Shown: piece after piece, positions 56,697 through 64,000 of the stretch
How positions within the stretch are numbered: position 1 is the first letter of the stretch
Layout: every line of letters begins with the position of its first letter
Assembly (NCBI GenBank): GCA_963921795.1
Contig: OY997647.1
Coordinates: forward strand, 56,806,668-56,870,667
DNA length: 64,000 nucleotides
Direction: 5' to 3'
Origin: Nannobrachium achirus
Lineage: Eukaryota > Chordata > Actinopteri > Myctophiformes > Myctophidae
Position numbers and translations under genes: made by a program
Notes under the pieces: generated by a model
What the model was told of the DNA's origin: nothing
Databases searched by the model: none
What the model saw: only the letters and a program-made list of their open reading frames with translations

Positions 56697-56951
56697 CATG
56701 GGCGTCACAAGGGGGGAGGGGGGGGGAGTGGGACTGAGTTACTAGGACCCAAGGTGGAGGGGCCTTAATTATTTTATACTTTAGCTATTGGATATATTCA
56801 AAGACTTGCACAACTTTTCACGATTTTTCAAAAATAGCAGATCTACAAGCTGGCAGCGCGGCACTCGGTGCCGCGCTTTGAGCTTGTATATCTGCACAAA
56901 ATGAGAGTGAACCCTTGTACCCAGGGCCCAGAATTTGGTGCGACGACCCTG
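56697..56951. mobile_element. Non-autonomous hAT element, 255 bp, TSD ACTGGGTA
   Basis: Same family as 52588-53150 with an internal deletion. It keeps the left subterminal part (GTGGGACTGAGTTACTAGG), one double hairpin (56831-56896) and the right end (CCCAGGGCCCAGAATTTGG). Degraded termini CATGGGCGTC and GACGACCCTG are flanked by ACTGGGTA (56689-56696 and 56952-56959). Confidence 0.88.
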
Positions 56952-56959
56952 ACTGGGTA

Positions 56960-57330
56960 TTACTTTAGCCCAATGGCAAATCCAAAACGGCAAGTAGGCA
57001 TGTCGAGTTGAGCTGATTCCATGCAGTGGAAAAGTGCCAGAAAAAACTCCCCTGACTAATATAGAATTCTGGCAGGGAGACTTTTACAAGCTGCTGGATG
57101 CCTTCGCAGACCCACATATTTATGAATCTGGATGTTATAATGCCGTGTAACAGATTCAGACTCGATATGACCGAATGACCGTGAAAAGGGTCAATGTTTA
57201 CGCGCACATTCACACTAATAAACATATCTCAACCTCAATTGATTAAAGCTTCAATCCAGTTTTATTTGTCATACCCGGATTCGAGTCCCGGGCTCCCGTG
57301 TGAGAGACTACATTTCCACCACCACTTGCA
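56960..57330. other. No gene; tRNA-like T-arm fragment
   Basis: 57270-57295 reads ACCCGGATTCGAGTCCCGGG, matching a tRNA T-arm (loop TTCGAGT) and a pol III B-box. No D-arm or anticodon arm precedes it at the right distance, so it is at most a tRNA-derived SINE or pseudogene remnant. Confidence 0.35.
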
Positions 57331-57460
57331 TTTCGTCGTTGTCGGGTGGAAACCTTGAATGTCCAAAACCGTTCGTTTTGTATTTATCGTTTTAAAAATT
57401 ATCTAAACCAGTGCCTGGCACACAACGCCTCGCACCGCGAGGCGTTGAGTGCTTGTAAAT
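57331..57460. mobile_element. Left half of the TCGTCGTTGTCGGG palindromic element
   Basis: TTTCGTCGTTGTCGGGTGGAAACC, then CAAAACCGTTCGTTTTGTATTTATC, then the inner GC hairpin CAACGCCTCGCACCGCGAGGCGTTG (57423-57447). It matches the full element at 61986-62250, but the right arm is lost. Confidence 0.8.
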
Positions 57461-57562
57461 TCTGAATTCTGGACTTCTATTTGTAATAACAGAGTAATTC
57501 TACAATGCAGTATTGATACTTTTACTTAAGTAGAAAATGTGAGAACTTTTCCACCACTGATG
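57461..57562. repeat. Fragment of a common fish 'AAGTACTTTTCCACCACTG' repeat
   Basis: GATACTTTTACTTAAGTAGAAAATGTGAGAACTTTTCCACCACTG, the end of a widespread fish repeat. Other parts lie at 60650-61140, 61620-61660 and 63535-63575. Confidence 0.65.
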
Positions 57563-58332
57563 ACTAACACTATCAAAATACTGTTTCATTCATTGAAATT
57601 AGTTCTAGATTGCAGCTTTAAGGCAAACGCACCATGGCTGTACTGACTTCCATTTAAGTGCCTATAATATTCTATTAATCAGAGTGAAGTCGTAATCTAG
57701 ATGAGAACATGAAGTGCAGCGAAGTGAAGATGATTGTTGAAAACCTACCCTTTACAAGAAGGAATTTTACTAAATGCTCATAGCTGAGGTTTTTTGTATT
57801 AAAAACTGAAATAGCTGCAGGCTGGACTCATAAACAGAGGTTATTGTGTGTTGTCAAATGTGTAATCATGCAAATATTTCTATCAAACTATCACCTTAGG
57901 CTGATTATTCACATTAGCCAGAGTACACAGTAAAATCCTCATCATTAATTTAAGTCAGAGAATGCAAAAACTCTATTAACTCTCTGAGTTCAATTAGGAT
58001 TGAGCGTCTCACTGTTTGCTGTGTGCTCTGTTTATTTAAATGATGGCCAGAGACAACACAGAGTAGCTTTGAAAATATCCACAGTATTAACAATTCCAGA
58101 CTCCCAGCAGCATAAACAGTAGTTTGCACAGTGAAATAATTTAGACACTCCATTATAGTGACTAGAAATAGAGATATGAATGCTGTGCCACACAGTAAAA
58201 CCCAGAGTGTCAACTTAACTGAGAATATAAAAGACTTTATAGTTAAATGAACGGTCTGGATTTTACCATGAGGCTGTGGAGGAAATTGACAATATTGAGT
58301 CATATCTTTCTTTCCTGCTCCAGCTCGACCCT
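57563..58332. other. No gene recognised
   Basis: Relatively repeat-poor stretch. A 117-codon minus-strand frame at 57950-58303 with several hydrophobic segments has no recognised similarity, and I do not call it a gene. Confidence 0.4.
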
Positions 58333-58340
58333 ATGGCAAC

Positions 58341-58777
58341 TAGGGCATTCACGAATAGTGATTTTTAGTATTTGAATTATTTGACCTCAAAGTATTCGAA
58401 TAGTCGAATATTCGGTTGCGAGGCGTTGTGAGCATGTAGATCGTCTATTTTCACAATATTCATCTGTGGAACCGAGTCACATTAAATGTAGTACCTACAA
58501 TTCCAAGTGCTTGTCAGGGTGGGGGTCCCCAGTTCAAATATGTTTATTTTGGGGGTCACGGCCTAAAAAGTTTTGAGAACCCCTGGTATTAACAAATTCA
58601 TCCACCAGAGGCATTGACAACTCATTCTTATGACTTCCTATCTAGACAAGCTTTATAAACTATATATTTTTTAAAGAGAAAACAATAAAAAAAATAAGCG
58701 AATATTCGATTGTTTGGTGAACAACGTCAAATAGTGACTTTGATATTCGAATATTCGAATATTTGGTGAATGCCCTA
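58341..58777. mobile_element. Non-autonomous hAT element, 437 bp, TSD ATGGCAAC
   Basis: Termini TAGGGCATTCAC and GTGAATGCCCTA are perfect 12-bp inverted repeats with subterminal ATTCGAATATTCGAA palindromes. ATGGCAAC flanks both sides (58333-58340 and 58778-58785). Inside is foreign debris: a right half of the dispersed hairpin (58416-58455) and a hAT-type right end AAAGTTTTGAGAACCCCTGG (58568-58588). Confidence 0.93.
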
Positions 58778-58789
58778 ATGGCAACTTTG

Positions 58790-59180
58790 ACCGGCGTTGT
58801 CAGAGCTGTGTACATGTGGCGTTGTCAGAGCTGTGTACATGTTCAACGTTACAGACTCTGGGGTGCCGTGGGGACGCTCATTGCTGGAGAAGAACAATGT
58901 GTTCTCACAACAATCCCGGCGTGACAGGCGCCGTCACCGAGCGAGCGGGCGGCCGGGCGCCCTCCAACAGAGAGTCGTTAAAACCGTCCGCGTTGGCCTC
59001 CCAGTCCCAGCGCCACACGGGGATGAATAACCTCACAGTCAGACTCGCGCCTCCCTCCCTCCCCCCCCCCCTCCCCCCGTGGCAGCTCAGTCATTCTGAG
59101 ATTTAAAAGCGGCTCCCTCCCTCGCCTGTTTCTCATTCATCTCAGGCGTCAGGCAGCTGAAATTTTGCGGAGAGAGAGAG
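58790..59180. promoter_or_regulatory. CpG-rich island-like segment
   Basis: CpG-dense core (GGCGTGACAGGCGCCGTCACC..GAGCGAGCGGGCGGCCGGGCGCC, about 58915-58960), a C-run near 59065, TATA-like ATTTAAAAG at 59100 and a (GA)n run at 59170. It starts with a ~22-bp tandem duplication (GTTGTCAGAGCTGTGTACATG at 58797 and 58821). This composition differs sharply from its AT-rich surroundings and fits a CpG-island promoter or first exon, but no coding exon is evident. Confidence 0.4.
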
Positions 59181-59398
59181 AGAGTTGTTTATTTATTTTT
59201 GGTTTGAGAGCATTCATTGCTACGCTGATGCGATGAGATGTCTCCCCCCCCCCACACACACACACACACACAAAACAACCCGAGGGCTGAGCGCTATACT
59301 GTAACTGCTGTTTAATCTCCGCTCCGCAGTGGTGGAGGATTTCTTACTTGAAATGAGAAAAGTAGCATAGCAATGTAGAAATAGGCCTACTCTAGACC

Positions 59399-59503
59399 AG
59401 GGGTCTTCAACAGGGGTTCCGGGACCCCTGGGGGGTCCTCAGAGTTACTACAGGGGGTCCTCCAAATCTTTGTGTCATAGAGCCTTTTTTCTCCTTTTTT
59501 ATA
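59399..59503. mobile_element. hAT-type left end (partial)
   Basis: CAGGGGTCTTCAACAGGGGTTCC..GGGGGGTCCTC is the typical start of a vertebrate hAT element. The matching end may lie near 60640 (GGGGTCCTGGCCTGAAAACG), with the piggyBac-like element inserted between, but the terminal bases and target duplication are not preserved. Confidence 0.5.
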
Positions 59504-59507
59504 TTAA

Positions 59508-60511
59508 CCACTTGAACCCTAGCGTCCATATTCGGAGAACTTTAGCCAAAAATAGCAGATTGGCTATTTTCGGCAAAGAGGTTTGGTGTAGAGGGGTAAA
59601 AGAGCAGATTAGTAACAGTGAAAGGTCAAATTTATTAAAGGAGTGGCGACAACGGCCGAAATTTAACATTATGATACAGTAGGTCACGTGGTCTTTCTCC
59701 AAACAGTCTGAAAGGCGGGCCGTATCAGTTAGTAGTGAATGTATACTTCGTCCGTCGTGCGGTGCTGCGCAATGTATACTTCGTCCGTCGGTGCCGCGCA
59801 CAACGTGATGCCTTGTTGTTGGCGTGTAGCCCGGCTAGCGCTGCACCGCACGGCTATTTGCGAGAGCTATTGTGTGTGTACACACACACACACACACACG
59901 CGCGCGAAAGCACACACACACAGGCTACACACACACAGAGTGTATGAGCCACGGACCTCCTCTGCGGAGGAGGAGATCGCTGGACCCTCGTTCTATGCTT
60001 GCTCCGGTGTCCCGGGTGCTCCAGTCAGGTTTAGGGCAAGAGACAGCAGGGTATGGCCGACAAAACCGTCTCATAGACGGGGAGAAGCGTGTTGACCCTC
60101 GTAACTAATCTCTGACACCTTTTTTGAAGAAGACATGTACTTTTTTATCGGTCTAACCATTGATTTTATAGCGAATGCTATATAATTTTTACCCCTAGAA
60201 CTGATAGTTTTAAAGTTGGTTTAGAAAGTCGGAAACACACCTCGGACAGCTTTTGTTGGGTCAGTTTCAAAAGATAATGATATGGATGCTCGACTCCACC
60301 CCTCCCCCCCATATTAGCCCAATCAAATTAATGTATTGCCGTTACTGTACAGAAAGTACTACTTTCAGTACAGTAACTACAATAAATTAATTTGATTGGG
60401 TAATTTAACATGGGGGTACATGACATCATTACAAAAATGTGCTAATTTGATAGCAATAATTAGCTGTTTTGGCCATGTCACCAGACCTTCAAGTATTGAC
60501 GGTTCAAGTGG
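59508..60511. mobile_element. piggyBac-like non-autonomous element, 1,004 bp, TTAA TSD
   Basis: Termini CCACTTGAACC and GGTTCAAGTGG are perfect inverted repeats, flanked on both sides by TTAA (59504-59507 and 60512-60515), the piggyBac signature. Inside are a short AAAATAGC..GCTATTTT palindrome at 59551-59572, a (CA)n tract near 59880 and a large palindrome at 60313-60403. No DDE transposase is seen. Confidence 0.88.
60313..60403. repeat. Long palindrome inside the piggyBac-like element
   Basis: Arms GCCCAATCAAATTAAT and ATTAATTTGATTGGG with an inner pairing GTTACTGTAC..GTACAGTAAC. It may be a separate fold-back insertion, bounded by TTA and TAA. Confidence 0.75.
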
Positions 60512-60644
60512 TTAAATATCTGAAAACACAAATTGACATCCAAAATAAACTGAAGATTGTGCCGTCAAACAATGAAAATATATGGAATCTATGAAAAGGT
60601 TGTGGGGGTCCCTGCTTCATCTCTCTCTCAACTAAGGGGTCCTG

Positions 60645-61140
60645 GCCTGAAAACGTTACTAGTAAAAGTCGTGCATACCAAATTTTACTAGAGTAAAAAT
60701 ACAAAATTAGCGCATCAAAATATACTTGAAGTACTGTACCAAAGTAAAAGTACTAAAATATTTCAAACTTTTTCGAAAATAGCCCATCTACAAGCTCACA
60801 ACGAGTCGCATGGCAACCCTTGTGAACCTATAGAACTGTCTTCAAATAGCCAAAGTATAAATTAGGGCTTAGAGGACAACTTTGTTTTTTTACAACAAGG
60901 GGGGCATTTATGCATTAAAATCTCTAAAATGATAGAAAGAAGTAAATGAAAACATTTTAACACTCATCTATTCTTTTCTCTAATGAGTATCTAAAATGTG
61001 GACCATGTTGTAAAAAAACAAATTTGTCCTTTAATTGGTTCATGTATATCTGTAATAATAAACTAAATCTACCAAGTAACACATTCAAATCATTGTAGTG
61101 GAGTAAAAAGTATAGTATTTGTCTCTCATATGTAGTGTAA
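60645..61140. repeat. Fish 'AAAGTAAAAGTACT' repeat, left part
   Basis: TACTTGAAGTACTGTACCAAAGTAAAAGTACT and related words. The repeat is interrupted at TAA (61138-61140) by two small elements and resumes at 61619 with TAATACAGTATAAGAG..GTACTTAGTTACTTTCCACCA. A half-copy of the dispersed hairpin lies at 60775-60811. 60925-61010 resembles 21410-21480. Confidence 0.6.
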
Positions 61141-61465
61141 AGCCCTTTGCACACAGGACAGTTGCGTTTTTTTAGTTTGCGGCATGAATAAAACGCATTG
61201 GATTTGGTGTGCAAGGCTGTGCGGAATCGGCGCTGCGGATCCAAAAAGGAGTCATAAAAGGAGTGATGAGTTTTTTACCGCATGCGACAAGACGCACGAA
61301 TCGAACTGGTTTCGATCGAGAAAAAAACGCACGGCGGCAGCCACTCGTCGCACGGCTAATTCGGAGCCGGTGTGCATGAGGTCATAGAGAATCATTGTTT
61401 TGTTTTCAAAAAATTATATTGTCCGTTTTATCCGTGCGGTTAAACGCGCCTGTGTGCAAAGGGCT
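61141..61465. mobile_element. PIF/Harbinger-like MITE, 325 bp, TAA TSD
   Basis: Perfect inverted termini AGCCCTTTGCACACAGG and CCTGTGTGCAAAGGGCT, flanked by TAA at 61138-61140 and 61466-61468. A 3-bp TWA duplication is the PIF/Harbinger signature. CG-rich interior without a transposase frame. Confidence 0.88.
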
Positions 61466-61468
61466 TAA

Positions 61469-61618
61469 GGGTGCCCTCACACCAAAATACCTAGAGTGGA
61501 ATCCGCCAATGCATTTCAATGAGAATGTAGCGTTTTTTGCAGAAATCCAAAAAACGCTCAATTCTCATTGAAATGAATTGGCGGATTCCACTCTAGGTAT
61601 TTTGGTGTGAGGGCACCC
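61469..61618. mobile_element. Fold-back MITE, 150 bp, TAA TSD, directly abutting
   Basis: Almost entirely palindromic: arms of ~58 bp beginning GGGTGCCCTCACACCAAAAT and ending ATTTTGGTGTGAGGGCACCC. TAA at 61466-61468 (shared with the previous element) and 61619-61621. It would fold into a near-perfect hairpin as RNA. Confidence 0.9.
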
Positions 61619-61659
61619 TAATACAGTATAAGAGTAAATGTACTTAGTTACTTTCCACC

Positions 61660-61980
61660 AGTGTGTTTAATCAGCACTGAGCTGTAAATCTGAGACGGAT
61701 CGCTGAACGGTCCGACCGGAGAGAACAGTCCAGCCTGCAGAACTGTCAACTGGCTCTGAATTACCACAAACAAGTCTGGGATTGATTTCACCCCGTTGTC
61801 TGCAACGGTCATTATTTCATCACCGAAAATGATATTAGAAGGCCAATAAATTCCCTGCAATCCGCTGTGGAACACAACAGGGAGTTCCCAGAAACCCCCC
61901 CCCCCCCCAAAATGTCAATTGCTTTTACATTTCTTTTGCTTGTGGGGGGTGGGGTGGGGGTCTGCATGACGCAGATGTGA
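61660..61980. other. No gene recognised
   Basis: A 75-codon minus-strand frame (61648-61875) has no recognised similarity beyond chance. C-run at 61896-61906. Confidence 0.4.
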
Positions 61981-61985
61981 GTTAT

Positions 61986-62250
61986 ATATCGTCGTTGTCG
62001 GGCGGAAACCTCGTATCTCCAAGTTTCAAATGTGTACGTTCTTTTGCAAAGTAAAGCCCTGCTTCATCATCCAAGGCTGTCGCACAAAAGTAGTGAAAAC
62101 AGCCGATCTACAAGCACACAACGCCTCGCGGTGCGAGGCGCTGTGTGCTTGTAGATCTGCTATTTTCACTAGTTTAGTTCATTTTTAAAATGATGAATAC
62201 AAAACGAACGGTCTTGGACATACAAGGTTCCCACCCGACAACGACGATAT
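61986..62250. mobile_element. Palindromic element (fold-back MITE), full copy, 265 bp
   Basis: Outer arms ATATCGTCGTTGTCGGGCGG and CCACCCGACAACGACGATAT, next TTTTCACTAGTTTAG/AGTGAAAAC, then the double hairpin 62092-62170 at the centre (inner arms ACGCCTCG/CGAGGCG). Left-half copies lie at 53658-53820 and 57331-57460. I could not define a target duplication. Confidence 0.8.
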
Positions 62251-62259
62251 CCTCTCTGC

Positions 62260-62497
62260 CTGAATGAGCGCTTTGGACCTTTGTTTCTGTCAGCTCCTGA
62301 GATTAATGACAGCAATAAGCCCGGGTCTCATTATGGCGTCATGAACCCTTACTAGCAGGAAAACCTTGTCTGAATCACTAAAGCCCCCCTGGCAGGTTCC
62401 ACTCACGACAATGAGGCTGCAGAACGGAGGGCTGGCCGGCTGGGGGACTGCTGGGGAAGGAAGGATGCTGGAAGGTCCACTCATCCCGACAATGCAC
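62260..62497. other. No gene recognised
   Basis: A 100-codon minus-strand frame (62290-62592) overlaps the following transposon and has no recognised domain. Confidence 0.4.
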
Positions 62498-62525
62498 GTC
62501 ACAAGCCCTCCTTGAGTAACAAGAC

Positions 62526-62943
62526 CAGGGGTGTCGCACCAAATTCTGGGCCCTTCATGGGTACAAGGATTCACTGTGGGCCCCCCGCACAATTATTTTG
62601 TGCTTTAACTATTGAAAAATAGCAGATATACAACTTACAAGCTCACAAGCTCATGTTTCTATGTCAGTGGTGCTCAAACCTTTTCATGTGAAGGCCCCCC
62701 AAAATGATATGTAATTGACCACGGACCTCCATCTAAAAATATTTAGTTCCAGGGACCACCCAGAAGAAAAACTTGTTCGCTTATAAAATACATATATTCA
62801 AAGATGTGCACACGTTTTCACAACTTTTCAAACATCTACTATTTTTCAATAGCTAAAGTATAGAATAATTAAGCCCCCCCCCCCCACCTTGGGCCCTAGT
62901 AACTCATTCCCACTCCCCCCCCCCCCCCCTTGTGACACTCCTG
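62526..62943. mobile_element. hAT-like element, 418 bp, between 28-bp direct repeats
   Basis: Inverted relative of 52588-53150: it starts CAGGGGTGTCGCACC and ends TTGTGACACTCCTG. The flanks are not an 8-bp duplication. Instead 62498-62525 and 62944-62971 are 28-bp direct repeats with one mismatch, each abutting the element exactly. Hairpin halves remain at 62614-62650 and 62828-62850. Confidence 0.8.
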
Positions 62944-62971
62944 GTCACAAGCCCTCCTTGAGTAATAAGAC

Positions 62972-63530
62972 GCAGTGGCACAGATCTCGATGCAATTACG
63001 TTATGCTGTCAATCCGATGTGCTCCATACCCGCGTACGAGTGTGCGTGTGGACAGAACGAAGTTAGTGGGACACAGCAAGGGGTTAATCCTCCGTAATGA
63101 GAGGGAACGAATCTATTCACTTGAAAGGTTCTCGCACGCTCGCTCTCTTGGCCTCGCTGTGTTATCACTTATCAGAGTGAATATTAAGGCCAACTAAGTA
63201 ATTAGCTTGTTCCATTAATGGCCCTTTTACTGGTTTGGGAGGAGAAAGTACTAGCACAGCATGTTCTCCCCCACCCCAAAGAAATGTATCCATCCATAGG
63301 CCAGTATGGAAGTATACTATATATCTTCAGTTATGTTTTTTAGCTGAATTGAAAGTCTCCAATCTTGTCACCGGAGGCTGGACTACTTCACTGGTATTAT
63401 AAATGGAGAGACGCGGTTTCTGGGTTCTTCTGATGCATCGTTGATCTATTCCTGGGGTCAGAGGATGTGAAGCGTGAACTCTGTAGTAGGTTATATTTGG
63501 AGAGTGAGTTGGAGGCCTGCAGTGGTGTAA
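62972..63530. other. No gene recognised
   Basis: Unassigned, moderately AT-rich sequence. A short plus-strand frame ending near 63197 has no recognised similarity. Confidence 0.4.
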
Positions 63531-63531
63531 A

Positions 63532-63576
63532 GTAACTAAATATATTTACTCAAGTACTGTACTTAAAGGAGTAGTT
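63532..63576. repeat. Fish 'GTGTAAAGTAACTAAATA' repeat, left end
   Basis: CAGTGGTGTAAAGTAACTAAATATATTTACTCAAGTACTGTACTTAA is the start of the same common fish repeat as at 57.5 and 60.7 kb, cut off by the palindromic element that follows. Confidence 0.65.
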
Positions 63577-63965
63577 CACCACTTTTCAACCTGTCTTCAT
63601 ATAATAGGTCTTCACTAATGTTCATGATAAAATAGCACAATTCTTTTCTATTCAGTCTGGGTCTCATAGGAGAGCTGTCAAATCCTTCCGACCGGTGACA
63701 TCATCGTTTGACAAAAAAAAAATTAAATAATATTTTGAAAAAAAAAAAAAAAAGATTTTTATTATCACGAGAACAATGGCTTCCACTTTAACATTGCAAC
63801 TTTTTCAGGAATAGAAAGCCTGCAGTTTCTATTAGCTTGCATTTCCCATTGATGATGTCACCGGTAGGAAGGATTTGACCCACCCACAGCTCTCCTATGA
63901 GACCCAAACTGAGTAGATTTTTTTTTTGATATTTTATCATGAACATTAGTGAGGACCTATTATTG
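63577..63965. mobile_element. Large fold-back element, ~390 bp
   Basis: Left arm AATAGGTCTTCACTAATGTTCATGATAAAATA and CTCATAGGAGAGCTGTCAAATCCTTCC (63604-63690). Right arm GGAAGGATTTGAC..AGCTCTCCTATGAG and TATTTTATCATGAACATTAGTGAGGACCTATT (63867-63963). The start AAAGGAGTAGTTCACC is a familiar fish MITE terminus. The right end is probably cut by the next repeat. Confidence 0.8.
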
Positions 63966-64000
63966 CGACCGTCAGGTCGCAGTTTAGTATGAAAACCTCC
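63964..64000. repeat. Edge repeat TTGCGACCGTCAGGTCGC (partial)
   Basis: ATTGCGACCGTCAGGTCGCAGTTTAGTATGAAAACCTCC aligns with 44147-44185 (ATTGCGACCGTAGGTCC..ACCAAAACCTCC). The first part is itself a hairpin (GCGACC..GGTCGC). The window ends inside it. Confidence 0.55.

Noticed and set aside
57270-57295. tRNA gene
   Set aside because: Only a T-arm/B-box is present, with one stem mismatch and no acceptor, D or anticodon arm at the right spacing.

Overview
The window looks like a repeat-dense stretch of a teleost fish nuclear genome. The reasons are a spliced 15-exon gene with GT-AG introns, many non-autonomous DNA transposons with hAT (8-bp), piggyBac-like (TTAA) and PIF/Harbinger-like (TAA) target duplications, non-LTR 3' ends with TCAATCAATC-type tails, long (TG)n tracts, and abundant AAGTACTTTTACT-type and GCGCCACC/GACGCCCCCTA repeats of the kind common in fish. 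I cannot name the species. No rRNA gene, intact tRNA gene, CRISPR array or prokaryotic operon is visible.

Layout: 1-16.1 kb is mostly a satellite-like array whose higher-order unit is about 1,454-1,458 bp. It is interrupted by three near-identical 819-bp units rich in TACAG (4.8-7.1 kb) and by a non-LTR fragment plus an AT-rich simple repeat (14.0-14.9 kb). 16.1-21.4 kb holds three tandem copies of a ~1.9-kb unit with (TG)n runs. 21.4-25 kb is mostly unassigned but contains a GC-box/TATA-like promoter candidate and a probable untranslated first exon. 25.0-38.3 kb is the one large gene. 38.3-44.2 kb holds 3' tandem repeats, dispersed repeats and a hAT element with a perfect 8-bp target duplication. 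44.2-50.6 kb is the same satellite family again, in places nearly identical to 0.4-2.3 kb. 50.6-64 kb is a mosaic of nested small transposons, several delimited here to the base by their target duplications.

The gene is an apparently intact Helentron-type (Helitron2) rolling-circle transposon gene. Fourteen short exons join in one open frame to a 7.83-kb last exon and predict about 3,114 residues. In order, the product carries a basic N-terminus; an SGNH/GDSL hydrolase domain whose catalytic Asp and His lie in different exons; a Ser/Pro-rich linker with duplicated exons; two tandem cysteine-protease domains resembling the herpesvirus-tegument-type deubiquitinase (peptidase C76-like); a basic 21-residue repeat; a Cys/His cluster; an HUH Rep nuclease with a YxxxYxxK tyrosine motif; a Pif1-like SF1 helicase; and an AP-endonuclease-like (EEP) C-terminus. 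Rep plus helicase plus endonuclease is the known Helentron plan. The SGNH domain and the duplicated C76-like domain are the unusual additions.

A second theme is a recurring ~75-bp double hairpin (arms AAATAGCAGATCTACAAGC and its complement, around a GC-rich inner hairpin). It occurs, whole or in part, about 14 times, inside unrelated transposons and in between.
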